In this document: positions 26,644 to 29,852 of the stretch, one piece after another
How the letters are laid out: each line of letters starts with the position of its first letter
How positions within the stretch are numbered: position 1 is the first letter of the stretch
From: Chara braunii
Lineage: Eukaryota > Streptophyta > Charophyceae > Charales > Characeae
Direction: 5' to 3'
NCBI GenBank assembly: GCA_003427395.1
Contig: BFEA01000625.1
Span: 532,651-562,502, forward strand
DNA: 29,852 bases
Notes under the pieces: generated by a model
Seen by the model: the letters and a program-made list of their open reading frames with translations, nothing else
Databases searched by the model: none
Told to the model about the DNA's origin: nothing
Translations under genes and position numbers: made by a program

Positions 26644-27380
26644 CTACTCTTCTACCCCCTCGAACAGCCAGTGGACGTCGTCCACATACGTCAGCCCGCA
26701 TCCTATCTCGCGCCTAGCTATCTCCCACATGACTTCATCGCTTACCGTCGGTATTCCAGGTCTAGTGCCCACTACGGCCTGTAGAATGCTTAGCACCTCG
26801 TACTCCTGCTCCTCATCGAACGGCCCAAGTTCCAGAAAGGCCCGATAGTATTCTCGATAGACGGTCATGTTACTAAAACTCAACCTAGCCAGGGTTATTA
26901 CTGCCATCTCAGCACGTTCTACCCCTCCCATTTGCTCAAGCAAAAAGGGTGGCAAGACCATGCTCACATTTTCATAAGGGAAGATACTAGCTCCTACCTC
27001 GACCACCCGGACGGTCGCCGTCACGTCATCCCGGTCCGGGTTGGCGAACACAAACCCTTCCCTCCAGGTCACCTGCCACGCCCCGTCAAACATCCGTACG
27101 CCCCTTGCGCGCCATTCTAGTTCCACCACCAGGTACACCGTGTCCTCTACCAGTTCTACCCCAACCCAGTCCATCACCGGATTATACACCCCGCCCCTGG
27201 AGGGCAGGCTAACCTCCACCCTTCTATCCAAGAACTTTCGGCCAGCATTACGGTTTGATAGGCCGGCTCCAGGTCTGTCCACGTTCCTTCCTCTGGCATT
27301 ACGACTGATACCCCACCCTTCACATCTATTGGCATCTCTGGTCCATCTGAGTAGGTTGGCGACGCCAGCCACTGCGCCAT
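26644..27380 (-). pseudogene. retroelement accessory protein of the same unrecognised family (copy B)
   Basis: On the minus strand ATG at 27380 (MAQWLASPTYSDGPEMPIDV) starts a frame that is open to about 27235. The family-like sequence then continues in the next frame (KFLDRRVEVSLPSRGGVYNP) to TAG at 26644-26646, so one frameshift near 27240 breaks the gene. Total length would be about 245 residues, similar to copy A. The C-terminal half aligns with copy A with equal spacing and ends V..LFE. Copy A likewise starts near an ATGGC. Conservation at protein level while DNA has drifted suggests the family was once under selection. The fold is unknown. Confidence 0.68.
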
Positions 27381-27479
27381 CGTGCCTTCTTTATACCGGT
27401 GGCCAAGACCTGTTTCGTCCAATGAGCGCATCAATCGGCCCTCGGGTTGGGTCCACCATTATCCTAGATGAGCGTTGTT

Positions 27480-28292
27480 TTAGAGACCCCTCATCAAGGT
27501 CTCCCTAAAGTTCTCTGCCCATCCTCCAAGCATATCAGCCAGCGCCACATCCCTAACCAGTCCCCCCCCCCAATCGATCACCAGTGACTCGCATTCCTTT
27601 TTCTTGGTTCCACTTTCTTCCGACTCCTATCCAACCTCTTCCTCATGTTCTCTCTCTCGTGCGGACTCAGATTTGGAGGTGAGAATAGACTTAGAAGCTC
27701 GGTCCCCTTCCAACATTCATCAGGCAACTTTACAAAGGGAGGCACAAAAGCAAAACCAGGCAAACGTCGCACATAGGTCGGTCATCTCCTCACCGACTTT
27801 TTTCCCAGAAATGATCTCTCCACTGTTACTATCGGCAGGGTTTTCAGCCCAAACCTCCAGCACAGCTCAACAGTCGCGAGCGCGGTACCCAGGTCTCGGC
27901 AAGGCATTCGCCCTTTCCTCCTTACCCAGAATACCCCATCCCGACTTGCCGCTCGTGTACCCACCGTTAATCTCGGGAATCACCCCGCACATCTCGGTAG
28001 GGCCATTGGAGCCAGCCGTCCAGGCATTCACTTTCATCGGTCCGATAAGAAACAGCTTTTCCCAAGCCATGCTGCGAGAATGCTCTTAATCACCTCCAAG
28101 GGTCCTTCCTTGCCCCATATGCAGTGGTCCCCCTGCCGTCCGCTGACAAGCAGCCGCCCTGCCTGAAGAGGTTTCACATCCCGCCTGTGCAAGGTCATCG
28201 AGCCATGCTCGGACCGCTCGAGTGAGAATGCTACTAATCAGCCGACGAGACCAACCCTTGCCTGACAGTCCAGTGGCCCGACCCCCACACAC
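27480..28292 (-). pseudogene. unrecognised gene, two stops and two frameshifts, upstream of copy B
   Basis: Reading minus: a frame from 28292 crosses TAA (28086-28088), continues through SMAWEKLFLIGPMKVNAW and GYTSGKSGWGILGKEERANA, crosses TGA (27867-27869), then reads VLEVWAENPADSNSGEIISG. The sense then moves to the frame of 27772 (PGFAFVPPFVKLPDECWKG, then LSPHERENMRKRLD) and finally to KKECESLVIDWGGG and GGWAENFRETLMRGL, ending at TAA 27480-27482. The successive pieces have balanced, protein-like composition, and the shifts fall near homopolymers. I know no family for it. It ends about 100 bases before copy B on the same strand, so it may be another ORF of the same element. Confidence 0.45.
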
Positions 28293-29852
28293 GGAACCTG
28301 GTGAACTTCAAAGAGGACGACCAGCTCACATCCCGCACCGGCCGACGCAAACCAATCCTTTCCTTCCGAATGGCAGGAGGCTTGAAATCCCAGTCATGCA
28401 ATCACAAGCCCCAAGTGGGACACACATAACATAAGTGCCTTTCCCCTGGTGCACACAGCGCTTCCTACCCATAGCTCACAAATTTTCTCTCGGGATAACC
28501 TGTGCCACTCACCCCTACTTTCCATACATAGTGCCCGGTTCCTTTTCGTGAGCATCTTCAAGGGGGAGCTAGTTTTTCCCTAGAGTCTAGCAACTCCCTT
28601 CGTTCCCTTCATCTTTACTTGTGTGTTCGTTCATAGGGCAGGATTGTTCCTTCTCGATTACCGCTTGTGTTCATATGAGGTTCCTTCAAGCATTTAAGTG
28701 CGGTGCACGGAGCCCACTGGGCTCCAAAGAGAAGCAGAGAAGCAGAGAAGCACCCAGGTCGGTCAGATCACTCCGCTGGGGGATTTTCATTGGAACCCGG
28801 ACTGAACCGGAATTCCAACCGCTTGCCAGGTAACCGGAGCCCTTCTTTCACACGAAGAGGAAGGGTCGACCTGCGGCTTGCCCAAGGCCTCCCCGACCTG
28901 ACGAACATCAGTCCAAGGGAAGGAGGACTAGAGTCATCTTCAAAGACGATAGCTGAGTAAAAGTGCAAACATGCATGTTCTTCCTCCGGGCCTGGCCTTG
29001 CCATGCGCCCAGCCACACTCAAATCTGATTCTCTCAGAGGATAGAGCACACACAAGTTCATATTCCTTATCTTTACGTTTGTGTTCTCGGTCATGCGTCA
29101 GGCACCCCCCTCGAGATCGTATGGGTCAATTTAACCCATACCCGGCATCTCCACCATTTTGTCGGGGCCGAACCCTGAAGGACTTTTGAGCCTTGGTCGA
29201 CCCCAGTGCGGGTCCCACTTGGCTCGACCCGCCCACGCTCATTCTCAGGGCGCGGGTCGTTCATCCCAGGGGCACCCCCACCTAGTGCTATGAGATGGAT
29301 GGGGTTGGGTCAATAGGGCGAGAGAGCTTGACATTGGGGATGTAGCTCAGCCCTCTAGCCGGGTAGTAGCCTCACTGGTCTAGGTCCGCAGGCGTAAGGT
29401 TTTTTATTCTCCGATTGTCTTACCAGGCAATTGCTCCTTCCAATACTCAGGTAGTCCAGGGAGGTTCATTGAGAGTTTTCTCTTCTTTACGGTGCGTAGG
29501 CTAAGCGTTCTCCTTAGGCCAGGCACTCCTTCACTAACGGCCTTAGTTTCCTATAGCATCATCGGGGCGGCTCGTCCCTCTCCCCCTAGCCCTTATCTTT
29601 CCTCTAGTCGGCCTACGCATACATCTCCCAGGTCTCATGACCGCCCTTAGTCCTTGCAGGCAACCGTACCAAGCTCGCGACCCAGTCACAACCACAAATC
29701 ACGGCAAAGTCAGGCTCCAACCCTATCCCCAACCTTAAGTCTTTTCAGGTCGCGCTAGCCATGCAATCGTCAAAGCCCAAATTCCATCCCGGCCGTGCGA
29801 GATTCAAACCCCCTTTCCCTCGTTACGGTCCCATATCGCTCAATCCCTTGCC
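28293..29852. other. right end without a recognisable gene; small inverted repeats
   Basis: Short features only: GGAGCCC-ACT-GGGCTCC (28709-28725), three AGAAGCAG units just after it, TATGGGT/ACCCATA (about 29119-29139), and CGACCCGC/GCGGGTCG (29225-29259). GGGGATGTAGCTCAG at about 29337 resembles a tRNA start, but the rest does not fold. Open frames here (28621-28833, 28768-29094) have no motif. Confidence 0.35.

Noticed and set aside
29335-29405. GGGGATGTAGCTCAG, resembling the 5' end of a tRNA
   Set aside because: No anticodon arm, T-arm or closing acceptor strand follows at the required distances.

Overview
The window looks like nuclear DNA of a eukaryote, most likely a plant or charophyte alga with a large, repeat-filled genome. 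The reasons are two different Ty3/gypsy-type LTR retroelements (one a chromovirus), consensus spliceosomal donor and acceptor sites, CA and CTT microsatellites, long satellite-like arrays, and an assembly gap (665 N, 16027-16691). The lineage is an inference; a Chara-like charophyte would fit. I see no intact host gene, no operon, no rRNA and no convincing tRNA.

Layout. 1-1630: a low-complexity GCT/TGC-rich degenerate minisatellite, a complete-looking type III hammerhead ribozyme fold (842-897), a 72-bp duplication, a near-perfect palindrome and a CA microsatellite. 1634-9605: a plus-strand gypsy-type element ('element A') with a splice donor (1673), an accessory ORF (1868-2521), an acceptor (2815), a gag-protease frame broken by in-frame stops (2834-6118), and a pol frame (about 6050-8460) in which the reverse transcriptase has been removed in frame so that RNase H and integrase remain. 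A second acceptor (8859) is followed by a third ORF (8883-9605) with nuclear-localisation-like clusters and a SUMO-interaction-like motif. 9606-12360: gene-poor, with degenerate repeats and a 59-bp array organised as a 118-bp dimer. 12361-12883: a broken fragment resembling the C-terminal part of a C5-cytosine DNA methyltransferase. 13940-14912: a dense cluster of long perfect inverted repeats, one pair mutually exclusive. 15276-16845: a CTT tract and a 91-bp satellite with the gap inside. 16850-17950: a region with repeated TGACGTCA and G-box motifs. 20019-21462: two unrecognised coding-like frames around minisatellites. 22011-25190: a 5'-truncated chromovirus (RNase H, integrase, chromodomain, 3' LTR) interrupted inside integrase by a poly-A-tailed insertion. 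25209-25430: another poly-A-tailed insertion. 26342-28292, minus strand: a second copy of the accessory ORF family, a spliced-looking exon that shares a 46-bp donor cassette with element A, and a broken unrecognised gene upstream of it.

How the parts relate. In element A a single donor could join to two acceptors, so unspliced RNA would present the accessory ORF, one spliced RNA gag-pro-pol and another the third ORF. Nothing here can move autonomously: all coding frames carry stops, frameshifts or domain losses. Most of the in-frame stops in element A can be explained by single C-to-T changes, as expected in cytosine-methylated silenced DNA. Most interesting are the hammerhead fold, the undescribed accessory protein family seen twice, the three-ORF splicing layout, the methyltransferase relic near a retroelement, and the hairpin-dense kilobase.
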